64,000 nucleotides of DNA from Candidatus Villigracilis vicinus (GTDB lineage Bacteria; Chloroflexota; Anaerolineae; Anaerolineales; Villigracilaceae), in NCBI GenBank assembly GCA_016721315.1, contig JADKIL010000017.1:1-64000 (forward strand). The letters are read 5' to 3'. This document shows, piece by piece, positions 32,752 to 43,454 of the stretch; the stretch's first letter is position 1; every line of letters begins with the position of its first letter. The notes below the pieces were generated by a model. That model was not told the origin of the DNA, ran no database searches, and worked only from the letters and a program-made list of their open reading frames with translations. The position numbers and the translations under genes are program-made.

Positions 32752-35700
32752 ATGAATTTGCGATACACTGTACGCAATATGCACCTTTCCCACGTCCTTC
32801 GCACAAAGTTGATCCCTCCGCCGCGCAACACCCGTACGCTATCTCGCCCTCGAGTGATTCAAACCTTGAAGCAGGCGTTGGACTATCGTTTCACTATTTT
32901 GCAGGCAGAGGCGGGCTACGGTAAAAGCACAGCGCTTGCGGAGCTGGCAGCCGATCATCAACCTGTCATCTGGTATCAAGCCAACGAGGAAGATAACGAT
33001 CCATTGGTTTTCCTGCTGCAACTGTGTCATGCGATACAACATACGTTGCCACAAGTTGCCACCTTGCCTTCGGCGTTTTTAGAAGCATGGGATGGCGCCC
33101 AGGGTCCACTCCCGTGGCGCGGTCTTGTTGATCAGATCATCAATGCTATTGCAGAATCATCCATCCCGCCGACATTGTTCATCCTCGACGATGCGCATCT
33201 GCTCACCGACACCGGCGAAATGCCTCACATTCTAGATCGGCTGATCGGGTTGGCTCCCGTAGACTTTCACATTTTATTGGCGGGACGTCCCACCATCACC
33301 CTGCCCAACCTCACACGCTGGCGTGCAAAAGGTGAGGCGCTGATCCTCGATCAAACCACCCTGACCTTTACTAAGAACGAGATCGGCTCTCTCTTCGGCA
33401 CGCGCTACGGACTCGAACTCACCAGTGAAGAACTCGACTCGCTTCTTGAATATACAGAAGGCTGGGCGATTGGCTTGCAGCTCATCTGGCAAAGCATTCG
33501 CTCGCAATCTCCGCTGACCCTTGAATTTCCATTGCGCTGGCAAACCGACTCGCTCGAAACTCTTTTCGATATGCTTGCCCATGAAGTCTTTGAGCGCCAG
33601 CCCGCCGATGTGCGCGAGTTTCTGCTCATCACTTCCATTTTGCGCGAACTGAATCCCGAAGTCTGCGACGCGTTGCGAAATGCTTCGGGGTACCCGGCAG
33701 GCGATTCACAGTCTATGCTGGCGTATCTTCGCCGGCAGGATCTCTTTGTCGCAGAGACTGCCGTAAGCTCACTTCGCTATCATCACATCTTTCACAACTT
33801 CCTGCGCCAGCAATCACCGACCGAAACGCGCACAAAATGGCATCGCGATGCCGCCGCCTATTTCATCTCCCGTAATAACCCGGAGGATGCGATCTATCAC
33901 CTGATCGAAGCCAAAGCCTGGGATGATGTTGCCGACCTGCTCGATACCTATGCCGCCACGCTTCTTTCTACGGGGCGCCTGGATACGCTGGCGAGTTACA
34001 TTGACTCCCTCCCAAGTCTTTCCCTTCAACAACACCCCACGTTGATGTTCACGCTCGGTGAGCTGGCACGTATGCACAGCCGTTTTGATGAAGCGCAAGG
34101 CTGGTATAAGCAGGCTGAAGTCACCTGGCGTCAACGCGGACAGCAGGATGGCATTGCTCGCGCCCTGCGTGGACAAGCCCGTGTGTACCTTGATACGGTC
34201 AACCCTTCGCAAGCCGAAAAATTACTTGAAGAAGCCATTCGTTTGAGCGACGGTTTCGAAGATCGCGAGGCACAGGTCCGGTTGTTTGAATTGCTTGCAG
34301 AAAACAAGCTCAACTCCGGGCACGTCGAGGAAGCGGATCGTCTGCGTCAACGAGCCGATGAATTACAAGCCGAAGGTCCATCCAATGACCAGTTATGGTT
34401 TCGCGTATTGCTGCGCACGGGTCGCCTTGAAGAAGCCAGAAGGGGATTGGAAGAACTCGCCGAAGCCGAGAATCGCGAACCGGTTCAAACTCCCCGCGCG
34501 CACCGCGAGACGAAATTATTGCTTTCCCTTATTTATTCGTTAATGGGCATGAGTAAACATGCGTATCAATCTGCCTTGGAAGGCATCCAACGCGGTGATA
34601 AATTGAAATCTCCTTATGTCACTGCAGTAGGGCACATGCGCCAGGGACATGCCTTCAATCTCATTCAATCTGCCAATGAGGATAACCTGGCCCATGCCAT
34701 AGCAGCATTTGAGACGACTATTTCCGTTAGCAAGAACCTCGAAGTTCCGCGCCTATCGGTCGAAGCCAATTGGGGGTTGTGTCGCACGTATGGCTATCGC
34801 GGCGACTTGCAGCGTGCACAACGTTATGCCCAGGAAGCCATCGACGTTGCCGTTGAAGCGGGTGATGAATGGGTTGCTTCGCTCACTCGTCTTTCGATGG
34901 GGGCGAGTCTAATGCTTGCCGCTCGTTACGAAGCCGCGGAAGTCTGGTTGAATCGTGCAGTGCGCGGCTTTGAAGAATGCAGTGACTCGTTCGGTCGCAG
35001 TGCGGCGCGTTTGTGGCTGGCGTATGGGCATTTCAAACAAAAGAAACTTGATTTTGTTGCGCAGACCCTGCCCGATGTGCTTGCGGTTTGCCAACAAAAC
35101 GGCTACTACTTTTTATTCACCCGTCCGACCCTGCTTGGAACTGTTGATGAGCGTATGTTTGTGCCCCTTCTTTTGCATGCGCGTCAATTTGGCTGGGAGA
35201 GCAGCTATGTAGACCGCCTGCTGAATATCCTTGGCTTGCGTGAGATCAGTGCCCACCCCGGGTTTCGACTCAGCATCGAAACGTTGGGCAGCTTTCAGGT
35301 CAAGCGTGGAAGCGAGGTCATTCCATCCAATGGCTGGCGGCGTGAGAAGTCACGCCAGCTGTTTCAATTGTTGCTTACCTATCGACAATCTCCGCTCGAC
35401 CGCGACCAAATTTACGAACACCTCTGGCCTGAAGCCGACCCTGCTACGGCGCAACGCAATTTCAAGATCACCTTGAATACGCTTTATCAAGTGCTCGAAC
35501 CAGACAGGGATGCAGGCAGTGACTCTGCCTTTATCGTCCGTGATGGGACGACCTACACCCTGCGCCTCCATGCCGACCTCTGGCTGGATTCTGACCATTT
35601 CACCCGCCTTACCCGTGAAGGACTCAAACCCACCTCGCGCTCTTTGGAGCAATTGCAAGAGGCGGTAAATTTGTATCGCGGCGATTACCTGCCTGATTCA

Positions 35701-36015
35701 TTGTATGAGCCGTGGGCGGCGGAAGAACGTGAACGGCTAGCCACTCTCTTCCTTGAATCGGCAGATAAGCTCTGCGAGTTGTATCTGGAATCCAACCGTT
35801 TCAATGAGGCTATAGACCTCAGTCAGCGCATCCTTGCCCGCGATAATTGTTGGGAGCGGGCGTATCGTCATTTAATGCAGGCGTATAACGCCTTGGGAGA
35901 TCGCGGTCAGCTTGCCCGCACCTACCAACGTTGCTTACAGATATTAAAGGAAGAGCTCGATGTTTCGCCTTCGCAAGAGACGCAGGATTTATACAAGAAA
36001 TACATTCGTTCGTAA
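32752..36015 (+). CDS. Large MalT-like STAND regulator with C-terminal BTAD domain
   Basis: 1087 residues (ATG 32752; ATG 32779 is also possible, neither has a good ribosome site). Residues 15-45 TKLIPPPRNTRTLSRPRV and the Walker A AEAGYGKSTALAELA near 55 start a STAND NTPase; Walker B-like TLFILDDAHLL is near 145. Residues about 380-830 are TPR-like helices. The C-terminus (840-1087) has an OmpR-type winged helix (LETLGSFQVKRGSEV, REKSRQLFQLLLTY, LWPEADPATAQRNFKITLNTLYQVL) and BTAD helices. This layout is a signal-integrating transcription activator. It lies between the two catabolic blocks and could control either. Confidence 0.85.
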   Translation: MNLRYTVRNMHLSHVLRTKLIPPPRNTRTLSRPRVIQTLKQALDYRFTILQAEAGYGKSTALAELAADHQPVIWYQANEEDNDPLVFLLQLCHAIQHTLPQVATLPSAFLEAWDGAQGPLPWRGLVDQIINAIAESSIPPTLFILDDAHLLTDTGEMPHILDRLIGLAPVDFHILLAGRPTITLPNLTRWRAKGEALILDQTTLTFTKNEIGSLFGTRYGLELTSEELDSLLEYTEGWAIGLQLIWQSIRSQSPLTLEFPLRWQTDSLETLFDMLAHEVFERQPADVREFLLITSILRELNPEVCDALRNASGYPAGDSQSMLAYLRRQDLFVAETAVSSLRYHHIFHNFLRQQSPTETRTKWHRDAAAYFISRNNPEDAIYHLIEAKAWDDVADLLDTYAATLLSTGRLDTLASYIDSLPSLSLQQHPTLMFTLGELARMHSRFDEAQGWYKQAEVTWRQRGQQDGIARALRGQARVYLDTVNPSQAEKLLEEAIRLSDGFEDREAQVRLFELLAENKLNSGHVEEADRLRQRADELQAEGPSNDQLWFRVLLRTGRLEEARRGLEELAEAENREPVQTPRAHRETKLLLSLIYSLMGMSKHAYQSALEGIQRGDKLKSPYVTAVGHMRQGHAFNLIQSANEDNLAHAIAAFETTISVSKNLEVPRLSVEANWGLCRTYGYRGDLQRAQRYAQEAIDVAVEAGDEWVASLTRLSMGASLMLAARYEAAEVWLNRAVRGFEECSDSFGRSAARLWLAYGHFKQKKLDFVAQTLPDVLAVCQQNGYYFLFTRPTLLGTVDERMFVPLLLHARQFGWESSYVDRLLNILGLREISAHPGFRLSIETLGSFQVKRGSEVIPSNGWRREKSRQLFQLLLTYRQSPLDRDQIYEHLWPEADPATAQRNFKITLNTLYQVLEPDRDAGSDSAFIVRDGTTYTLRLHADLWLDSDHFTRLTREGLKPTSRSLEQLQEAVNLYRGDYLPDSLYEPWAAEERERLATLFLESADKLCELYLESNRFNEAIDLSQRILARDNCWERAYRHLMQAYNALGDRGQLARTYQRCLQILKEELDVSPSQETQDLYKKYIRS

Positions 36016-36020
36016 TCTGT

Positions 36021-36049
36021 ACCGCGAGAGACCCTCGCGGTATTTTTTT
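36021..36049 (+). terminator. Intrinsic terminator after the BTAD regulator
   Basis: Stem ACCGCGAG/CTCGCGGT with a 5-base loop, followed by seven T residues. Placed 6 bases after the regulator's stop codon. Confidence 0.85.
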
Positions 36050-36092
36050 GTTTGTAACCCGCCTGTTACCACCTTCAGTTATCTTATATGCG

Positions 36093-36320
36093 ATGGAAGC
36101 CGATCCTGCACCGTTGATTTCCTCCTTCATCATCCGCTTTGTGCTGGAAGAAACCCCCACTCACAAGTTGGCGTATCACGGCACGATCCGTCATATTCAA
36201 ACCGCGGAAGAGATCAATTTTAACCATTGGTGCGAAGTGACGGAGTTTATGCATCGTTTTGTAAAGTTGGACGAACTTCAACCTTCATCCGCTTCAGAAT
36301 CTTCGGTTACTAATCTCTAA
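36093..36320 (+). CDS. Small conserved-looking protein, function unknown
   Basis: 75 residues from ATG 36093. The reading is protein-like throughout: SSFIIRFVLEETPTHKLAYHGTIRHIQTAEEINFNHWCEVTEFMHRFV, with alternating beta and helix character. It resembles small orphan proteins whose motif is a strand, an R-H-x-Q-T turn and an aromatic helix. No ribosome site stands out. The gene sits just before the KAS III-like gene and after a terminator, so it may be the first gene of the second catabolic block. Confidence 0.5.
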   Translation: MEADPAPLISSFIIRFVLEETPTHKLAYHGTIRHIQTAEEINFNHWCEVTEFMHRFVKLDELQPSSASESSVTNL

Positions 36321-36350
36321 TCCCCAATTTCTCTTACACCGGAAGGTATT

Positions 36351-37349
36351 ATGCGCAACGTACAAATTCTAAGCACGGGTAGTTATGTCCCTGAGCGAGT
36401 CGTCACCAACGCCGAAGTGGACGCCATGATGGGCGAATCTACCAGTGAGTGGCTGGAAGCCAACGTCGGCATCAAAGAACGCCGTTGGATGGCTCCCGAG
36501 CAAGTGACCTCAGACCTCATCGTCGAAGCGTCGAAGAAAGCGCTCGAACGCGCTGGCATCACCGCTGCCGACCTCGACCTCATCATCGTCTCGACAGATA
36601 CCCCGGATTACCTTTCCCCAAGTACCTCCATTGTTGTGCATAATAAACTCGGCGCAGAGAAGGCTGGTTGTTACGACATCAACTCTGCTTGTGCGGGCTG
36701 GGTGACGGCTCTCGACCAGGGCGCAAAATACCTGATGACCGAACCCCAGATGAAATATATTTTGGTCGCGGGCGGATACGGCATGAGCCGTTTCCTCGAT
36801 TTCAAGGATAAGAAGACTGCCAACCTTTTCGCTGATGGGGCGGGGGCTGTCGTTTTAGGAGTGGGCGAAGAGCAAGGCTTCCTTGGCTCGAATTTATTGG
36901 CAGTTGGTTCCTTTCACGACGCGCTGGGAATTTACACCGGCGGAACGTATCGTCCCTGCACACCCGAAAACATGGCGCAATTCGGCGGACCCAAAGTGGA
37001 GTTCGTCAAGAAATTCCCCAAGACCTTCAACACCGAATACTGGCCCAAACTGATGCAAGGCGCGCTAGACAAAGCCGGTTTGAAGTTCGATGATGTGAGT
37101 CATTACTACTTCACCCAACTCAACCTCCGCACCATCGAGTTCATGATGGACTTGCTCAAACAGCCCATTGAAAAAGCGCACTGGGTCATGGACAAATGGG
37201 GCTACACCGGCTCGCCTTGCGTGGTGATGGCACTCGATGACTCGATTGCTCAAGGCAAAGGACCCAAGCCAGGCGACGTGATCCTCTTCTGCGCCAGCGG
37301 CGGCGGCATTACGATGGCGTCATCTGTGTGGAAGTGGACAGCGAAGTAA
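36351..37349 (+). CDS. KAS III/HMG-CoA synthase-like enzyme with a changed active site
   Basis: 332 residues from ATG 36351 with GGAAGG upstream. Thiolase-fold enzyme of the 3-oxoacyl-ACP synthase III group: DINSACAGWVTALDQG carries the nucleophilic Cys near residue 112, and LFCASGGGITMASSVWKW ends the protein. Where KAS III has the His of HQAN this protein has FTQLN, and where it has the Asn of GNTSAAS it has GYTGSPC, so only the Cys of the Cys-His-Asn triad remains. It is probably not a normal decarboxylating condensing enzyme. Acyl transfer or head-to-head condensation are alternatives. First enzyme of the 36-51 kb operon. Confidence 0.75.
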   Translation: MRNVQILSTGSYVPERVVTNAEVDAMMGESTSEWLEANVGIKERRWMAPEQVTSDLIVEASKKALERAGITAADLDLIIVSTDTPDYLSPSTSIVVHNKLGAEKAGCYDINSACAGWVTALDQGAKYLMTEPQMKYILVAGGYGMSRFLDFKDKKTANLFADGAGAVVLGVGEEQGFLGSNLLAVGSFHDALGIYTGGTYRPCTPENMAQFGGPKVEFVKKFPKTFNTEYWPKLMQGALDKAGLKFDDVSHYYFTQLNLRTIEFMMDLLKQPIEKAHWVMDKWGYTGSPCVVMALDDSIAQGKGPKPGDVILFCASGGGITMASSVWKWTAK

Positions 37350-37399
37350 TATAAAGAAGAAAAGAAAGATTTAAATTTCTTTCTTCTTTCTTCTTTCAT
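37350..37399. repeat. TTCTTTC/GAAAGAA inverted repeat, copy 3
   Basis: AAAGAAGAAAAGAAAGATTTAAATTTCTTTCTTCTTTCTTCTTTC: two arms around a TTTAAA centre, directly after the KAS III-like stop and before the ribosome site of the ligase gene. Confidence 0.75.
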
Positions 37400-37415
37400 T
37401 TTGCATGGAGTGAAC

Positions 37416-38948
<1,533 letters not shown>

Positions 38949-38949
38949 T

Positions 38950-40011
38950 ATGGCAACAGTCCCAACTTTACCCGGTATCACATCCAAGGTTGTTGATACC
39001 TCCCGCTTGAAGCAGCACGTCCTTTTCAGCGGACCTGAGAATGGCACGCCTGTTTTGTTCGTACATGGGAATGCGTCTTCCGCTTCGTATTGGGAAGAGA
39101 TCATGCTCAAACTGCCTGCGGGCTTCCGCGGCATTGCGCCCGACCTGCGCGGTTATGGTGATACCGAAGATAAGTTGATCGACGCCACGCGCGGCATGGG
39201 GGATTGGATCGATGACATTGCCGCATTGCTCGATGCGCTCAAAGTGGAAAAGACTCACGTCGTCGGTCACTCGATGGGTGGGACGATCGTGTTCGGCTTG
39301 GTCGGCTCATTAAGCGGACGTGTGCTCAGCGGAACCGTCGTTAACCCCGGCTCGATCTACGGCTTTGGCGGTTCGAAAGATTTGGATGGCACACCTTGCT
39401 ACGACGATTTCGCCGGTTCCGGTGGCGGCGTGGTTAATCCCGAGTTCCCCAAGTTGATCGCCGCTGGTGACCGTTCTTCTGATAACCCGCAAGCCTCTCC
39501 ACGTGTGGTCATGAATGGTTTCTATTGGAAGCCTCCTTTTGTCCCTGCCCGTGAAGAAGACCTGCTCTCCTCACTAATGACCGAAAAGATCGGCGACCAG
39601 AAATACCCCGGCGATTTCGTCCCCTCTGGTAATTGGCCCAACGTAGCGCCCGGCAAGTTCGGTCCGATCAATGCGCTTTCTCCCAAGTATGTGGGTGACA
39701 GTGTGAAGAACTTCGTTGGTGCTGCCAGCAAGCCCTTCATCCTGTGGGTGCGCGGCGACTCGGACATGATCGTTTCGGATAGCTCGTTCTTTGACTTCGG
39801 CACGCTCGGCAAGTTGGGCTACGTCCCCGGCTGGCCCGGCGAGGAAGTCTATCCTCCGCAGCCGATGGTGGGACAGACCCGCAGTTTGCTTGAAAAATAC
39901 ACAGCTCAGGGCGGCTCGTTCGAAGAAGTCGTCATCGCCGACACGGGGCACACTCCCTACGTGGAGAAGCCCGAAGAATTTATGAAGGCGTTTGGGAAAG
40001 TGTTGAAATAA
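38950..40011 (+). CDS. Alpha/beta hydrolase
   Basis: 353 residues from ATG 38950, one base after the ligase stop, with AAAGGAG upstream. Oxyanion region FVHGNASSASYWEE near residue 35, nucleophile elbow VGHSMGGTIVFG near 105, acid in ILWVRGDSDMIVSDS near 265 and His in VIADTGHTPYVEKPEEF near 335. All three catalytic positions look intact. The cap region (residues 140-250) is longer than usual. An esterase, thioesterase or C-C hydrolase in the same pathway as the neighbouring CoA enzymes is possible. Confidence 0.8.
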   Translation: MATVPTLPGITSKVVDTSRLKQHVLFSGPENGTPVLFVHGNASSASYWEEIMLKLPAGFRGIAPDLRGYGDTEDKLIDATRGMGDWIDDIAALLDALKVEKTHVVGHSMGGTIVFGLVGSLSGRVLSGTVVNPGSIYGFGGSKDLDGTPCYDDFAGSGGGVVNPEFPKLIAAGDRSSDNPQASPRVVMNGFYWKPPFVPAREEDLLSSLMTEKIGDQKYPGDFVPSGNWPNVAPGKFGPINALSPKYVGDSVKNFVGAASKPFILWVRGDSDMIVSDSSFFDFGTLGKLGYVPGWPGEEVYPPQPMVGQTRSLLEKYTAQGGSFEEVVIADTGHTPYVEKPEEFMKAFGKVLK

Positions 40012-40016
40012 AAAGA

Positions 40017-40077
40017 TAGGGGTGACCCTTCATGGTTGACCAAGTCATTTGCATAATGCCAGGCGGGTCACCCCTAC
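40017..40077. repeat. Dispersed palindromic repeat (TAGGGGTGACCC...GGGTCACCCCTA)
   Basis: Terminal inverted arms TAGGGGTGACCC and GGGTCACCCCTA enclose a centre of about 35 bases. It follows the hydrolase stop and may double as a transcript hairpin. Its arms resemble the shorter GGGGCGGG...CCCGCCC unit at 61488. Confidence 0.75.
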
Positions 40078-40104
40078 TAAATAATGGTTGGATAAGGAGG
40101 CGTA

Positions 40105-41373
40105 ATGCCTAAAGTGAAATCCCTTCCTCGCGGGGTAGCCATGGTTGGTGCGGGGATGTCGAAGTTTGGTGCCTTTGCTGAAAAGAACTCGCGTGACCTG
40201 TTCGTTGAGTCTTACAAGGCAATGACCAAATCGGTGGACAAAGGTTTTGATCCAGCGATCATTGAAGCCATGTACGTTGGTAATTTTTCCAGCGACCAGT
40301 TCGAGCATCAGGCGCATCTCGCGCCCATTCTCGCGGACTCGGTTGGCTTGCTGCCGATTCCAGCCACGCGTGTGGAAGATGCGTGTGCCTCGGGCGGCGT
40401 TGCCTTGCGCCAAGGCGTGATGGCTATTGCATCAGGCATGGCGGATGTTGTTCTCGTCGGCGGCGCGGAGAAGATGACCGCGCTCAGCACGGCGGCTGTC
40501 ACCGAAGCGTTGGCAACCGCAGCCGATGTTCCCTTTGAAATTCCCGCGGGCTTTACCTTCCCCGGCTTCTATGCCGCGATGGCGTCCGCGTATATGGCTC
40601 AATACGGCATGAAGTCTGAGCATCTCATGAACGTGGCGATCAAGAATCATGACAATGCCGCGCTCAACCCGAATGCGCAATTTGGCGTCACCATTCAAAC
40701 CTGGATGGAAGGACGCGTCGCGGCTGCGCTCAAAAAGGGGAAGCCCGCCCCAACTTGGGCGAACATCTGGGATTTTCTCCACGACGAATCAGGCAACCCG
40801 ACGATTGCTTACCCGCTGCGCCTGTTCGATTGCTCACCTGTCTCTGACGGTGCGGCGGCAGTCCTGCTTGTGGCGGAAGAGATCGCGCATCAATTCACCG
40901 ACCATCCTATTCGAATCATCGGCACGGCACAGGCTTCAGGCTCAGCTTTACATGACCGCCCCTCACTGACCAGCATCCCTGCTGCAAAGACTGCGGCGGC
41001 AAATGCTTATGAAATGGCTGGCGTGAGTGCGAAAGACATCCGCATTGCAGAAGTGCATGATTGCTTCACTATTGCTGAAGTGATCGCCAGCGAAGACCTC
41101 GGTTTCTTTGCTCCGGGTGAAGGCTTCAAAGCTGCCGAAGATGGCATGACCGCACGTAACGGCGCGAAGCCCATCAATACCTCGGGCGGCTTGAAAGCAA
41201 AAGGACATCCGGTCGGCGCTTCCGGCGTGGCACAAGCTGTTGAGGTGTTCAAGCAGATGCGGGGGCAGGCAGAGGCGCGTCAGGTTGATGGCGATGTTTC
41301 ACTGGCATTGACTCACAATGTCGGCGCGACCGGTTCCACTTGCACCGTCCATGTGTTTGAGCGGAGGAATTAA
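40105..41373 (+). CDS. Thiolase (SCP2-type acetyl-CoA acetyltransferase)
   Basis: 422 residues from ATG 40105 with AAGGAGG upstream. EDACASGGVALRQG holds the nucleophilic Cys near residue 95, VHDCFTIAEV near 312 and GGLKAKGHPVGASGVAQAVE near 358 hold the two His positions. The lack of a NEAF motif and the HDCF motif place it with SCP2-like thiolases, which usually act with a DUF35 OB-fold partner. That partner is the next gene. It cleaves or forms 3-oxoacyl-CoA, including branched substrates. Confidence 0.9.
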   Translation: MPKVKSLPRGVAMVGAGMSKFGAFAEKNSRDLFVESYKAMTKSVDKGFDPAIIEAMYVGNFSSDQFEHQAHLAPILADSVGLLPIPATRVEDACASGGVALRQGVMAIASGMADVVLVGGAEKMTALSTAAVTEALATAADVPFEIPAGFTFPGFYAAMASAYMAQYGMKSEHLMNVAIKNHDNAALNPNAQFGVTIQTWMEGRVAAALKKGKPAPTWANIWDFLHDESGNPTIAYPLRLFDCSPVSDGAAAVLLVAEEIAHQFTDHPIRIIGTAQASGSALHDRPSLTSIPAAKTAAANAYEMAGVSAKDIRIAEVHDCFTIAEVIASEDLGFFAPGEGFKAAEDGMTARNGAKPINTSGGLKAKGHPVGASGVAQAVEVFKQMRGQAEARQVDGDVSLALTHNVGATGSTCTVHVFERRN

Positions 41374-41375
41374 TC

Positions 41376-41804
41376 ATGGCAGAAGTAACAACAATCCGCC
41401 CGTTCACTGCGGCGGCGTTCAATCAATATCTTGCCGAGCATAAATTGATGACCGTGAAATGCATGAAGTGCGGCGGTGTGTATGCCCCTCCGCGCGCGAT
41501 CTGCCCGAAGTGCCACAGCGAAGAGATGGAATGGGTGGAAGCCAGCGGCAAAGGCAAGTTGGCAGGCTTCACCATCATCTACAGCGGACCGACCTTCATG
41601 GTGGAGCAGGGCTTCGACAAAAAGAATCCTTATGTGTCGGGCATTGTTGAGCTGGAAGAAGGCACGTTCATCAGTGCCCGCATCACCGGTCTGGATATGT
41701 CCAAACCGGCTGAGATCAAGGTCGGTACACCTTTGAATGTGGACTTTGTTGAATTTGGAGAAGGCGAAACAAAAAAGACCTATTTAGCCTTCAAAGCTTT
41801 GTAA
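41376..41804 (+). CDS. Zn-ribbon OB-fold (DUF35) thiolase partner
   Basis: 142 residues; ATG 41376 lies 2 bases after the thiolase stop. Zinc ribbon CMKCGG...CPKCHSEEM at residues 28-47, then an OB-fold (GKGKLAGFTIIYSGP, FISARITGLDM). DUF35 proteins bind SCP2-type thiolases and hold acyl-CoA substrates. The direct pairing with the thiolase gene is typical. Confidence 0.85.
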   Translation: MAEVTTIRPFTAAAFNQYLAEHKLMTVKCMKCGGVYAPPRAICPKCHSEEMEWVEASGKGKLAGFTIIYSGPTFMVEQGFDKKNPYVSGIVELEEGTFISARITGLDMSKPAEIKVGTPLNVDFVEFGEGETKKTYLAFKAL

Positions 41805-41857
41805 CTGGCGTGTAACAACAATACGTTAACCTAGCATAACTACAGGATGTTCTGACT

Positions 41858-42658
41858 ATGCCTAAAGTCCATGCTAACGGCGTTGAACTCTACTACGAAC
41901 TCCACGGTTCCGAGGCTGCCCCTCTGTTGGTTCTCAACAATGGAATCATCATGAACGCAACCACCAGTTGGGCGTTTCAGACCAAGGCGTTAGCACAACA
42001 TTACCGCATCCTGCAATATGACTGTCGTGGACAGGGACAGTCGGAGCATCCTGTTGGTAAGTACAGCATGGAAATGCACGCGGATGATCTCGCGGCATTG
42101 CTTACAACTTTGAACATTGACAAAGCACATATCGCGGGCATCTCCTACGGTGGGGAAGTGGCGCAGGCATTTGGATTGAAATATCCCGAGCGGACTCTCA
42201 GCCTGATCCTTGCCGACACCGTGAGCGAAGTGGGCGCCGAAACACGCATCATTGTCGACGGGTGGCTTGACTCTGCTCGAGCGGCAGATGCCAACGCCTT
42301 TTTCAATGCCACCGTCCCGTGGAACTTCTCGCCCGCATTTATCGCTGCCAACCCTGGCTTGCTCGCAGACGCAAAAGGACGCTACGCCCTGCTCGACTAT
42401 CCAGCCGTCGTCCGCTTGTGCGAATGTTTTCTGGACGTGAACTTTACCGCGCAACTGGGTGAACTCAAATGCCCAACCTGCATCATTGTCGGCTCGCTGG
42501 ATATTTTGAAAGGTCCAACGTACGCGGCGATCTTGAAAGCAGGCATTCCACATGCAGAGATGCATATTTTACAGGGAGCGGGTCACGCCTCCTGCTGGGA
42601 AAGACCGCAAGAATTCAACTCCGCCATTTTGGGATTTTTGGCAAAGCAAGTTTCATAA
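41858..42658 (+). CDS. Alpha/beta hydrolase (3-oxoadipate enol-lactonase-like)
   Basis: 266 residues from ATG 41858. LLVLNNGIIMNATTSW is the oxyanion region; ILQYDCRGQGQSEHPVGKYSMEMHADDLAALL is typical for enol-lactonase-like enzymes; AGISYGGEVAQAF near residue 95 holds the nucleophilic Ser; IIVGSLDIL near 210 and GAGHASCWERPQEFN near 240 supply acid and His. Lactone or ester hydrolysis is likely. It follows the thiolase pair and precedes an SDR in the same direction. Confidence 0.8.
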   Translation: MPKVHANGVELYYELHGSEAAPLLVLNNGIIMNATTSWAFQTKALAQHYRILQYDCRGQGQSEHPVGKYSMEMHADDLAALLTTLNIDKAHIAGISYGGEVAQAFGLKYPERTLSLILADTVSEVGAETRIIVDGWLDSARAADANAFFNATVPWNFSPAFIAANPGLLADAKGRYALLDYPAVVRLCECFLDVNFTAQLGELKCPTCIIVGSLDILKGPTYAAILKAGIPHAEMHILQGAGHASCWERPQEFNSAILGFLAKQVS

Positions 42659-42685
42659 AAAATAAATATCAAGAGGAAACTCACC

Positions 42686-43450
42686 ATGCGCATGAAAGAT
42701 AAAGTAGTGCTCGTTACAGGCGGCGCGGCAGGAATTGGCAAAGCCACTGCCCTGCGTTTCGCTGAAGAAGGTGCGAAAGTTGTCATTTGTGATGTGAACG
42801 AAGCTGTTGGACAGGAAACGCTCAAACTTCTTGGTGAAGGCGCATCCTTTTACAAAGTCAACGTGACCAGCCGTGAAGATGTCCAAAAGTGGGTGGACGA
42901 TGTGGTTGCCAAGTATGGTCGCATTGATGTGATCGTCAGCAACGCCGGCGTTTTGCGTGATGGACAATTGGTCAAGGTGAAGGAAGGCAATTTGGTCGGG
43001 CAAATGTCTGAGCCTGATTTCGACCTCGTCATCTCGGTCAACTTGAAAGGCGTGTTCAATTGCGCTCAGGCAGTTGCTCCCATAATGGCAAAGCAGGGCG
43101 GCGGCGTAATTCTCAATGCTTCCTCTGTTGTGGGTCTCGATGGTAATTTTGGTCAGACCAACTACGTCGCAACAAAATTCGGCGTGATCGGCATGACCAA
43201 GGTCTGGGCGCGCGAACTCGGAAAATTCAACATCCGCGTCAACGCTGTGGCTCCTGGCTTCACCGCCACCGAAATGGTCACCGCCATGCCCGAGAAGGTT
43301 TTGGACGGCATGAAGTCTCACACTCCGCTCGGACGTTTGGGCGAACCACGTGACATTGCCAATGCCTATCTCTTCCTCGCTTCGGATGATGCTTCATTTA
43401 TTACTGGTGAAGTCCTGCGCGTGGATGGCGGAATCGTCGTTGGGACGTAA
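42686..43450 (+). CDS. Short-chain dehydrogenase/reductase (FabG-like)
   Basis: 254 residues from ATG 42686 (ATG 42692 also in frame) with AGAGGA upstream. Full SDR set: VTGGAAGIGKATALRFAEEGAKVVICD, VSNAGVLRDG, LNASSVVGLDGNFGQTNYVATKFGVIGMT with Ser, Tyr and Lys, and a C-terminal FITGEVLRVDGGIV. FabG-like members of catabolic operons act as 3-hydroxyacyl-CoA dehydrogenases, which would feed the thiolase encoded upstream. Confidence 0.9.
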   Translation: MRMKDKVVLVTGGAAGIGKATALRFAEEGAKVVICDVNEAVGQETLKLLGEGASFYKVNVTSREDVQKWVDDVVAKYGRIDVIVSNAGVLRDGQLVKVKEGNLVGQMSEPDFDLVISVNLKGVFNCAQAVAPIMAKQGGGVILNASSVVGLDGNFGQTNYVATKFGVIGMTKVWARELGKFNIRVNAVAPGFTATEMVTAMPEKVLDGMKSHTPLGRLGEPRDIANAYLFLASDDASFITGEVLRVDGGIVVGT

Positions 43451-43454
43451 ATAA

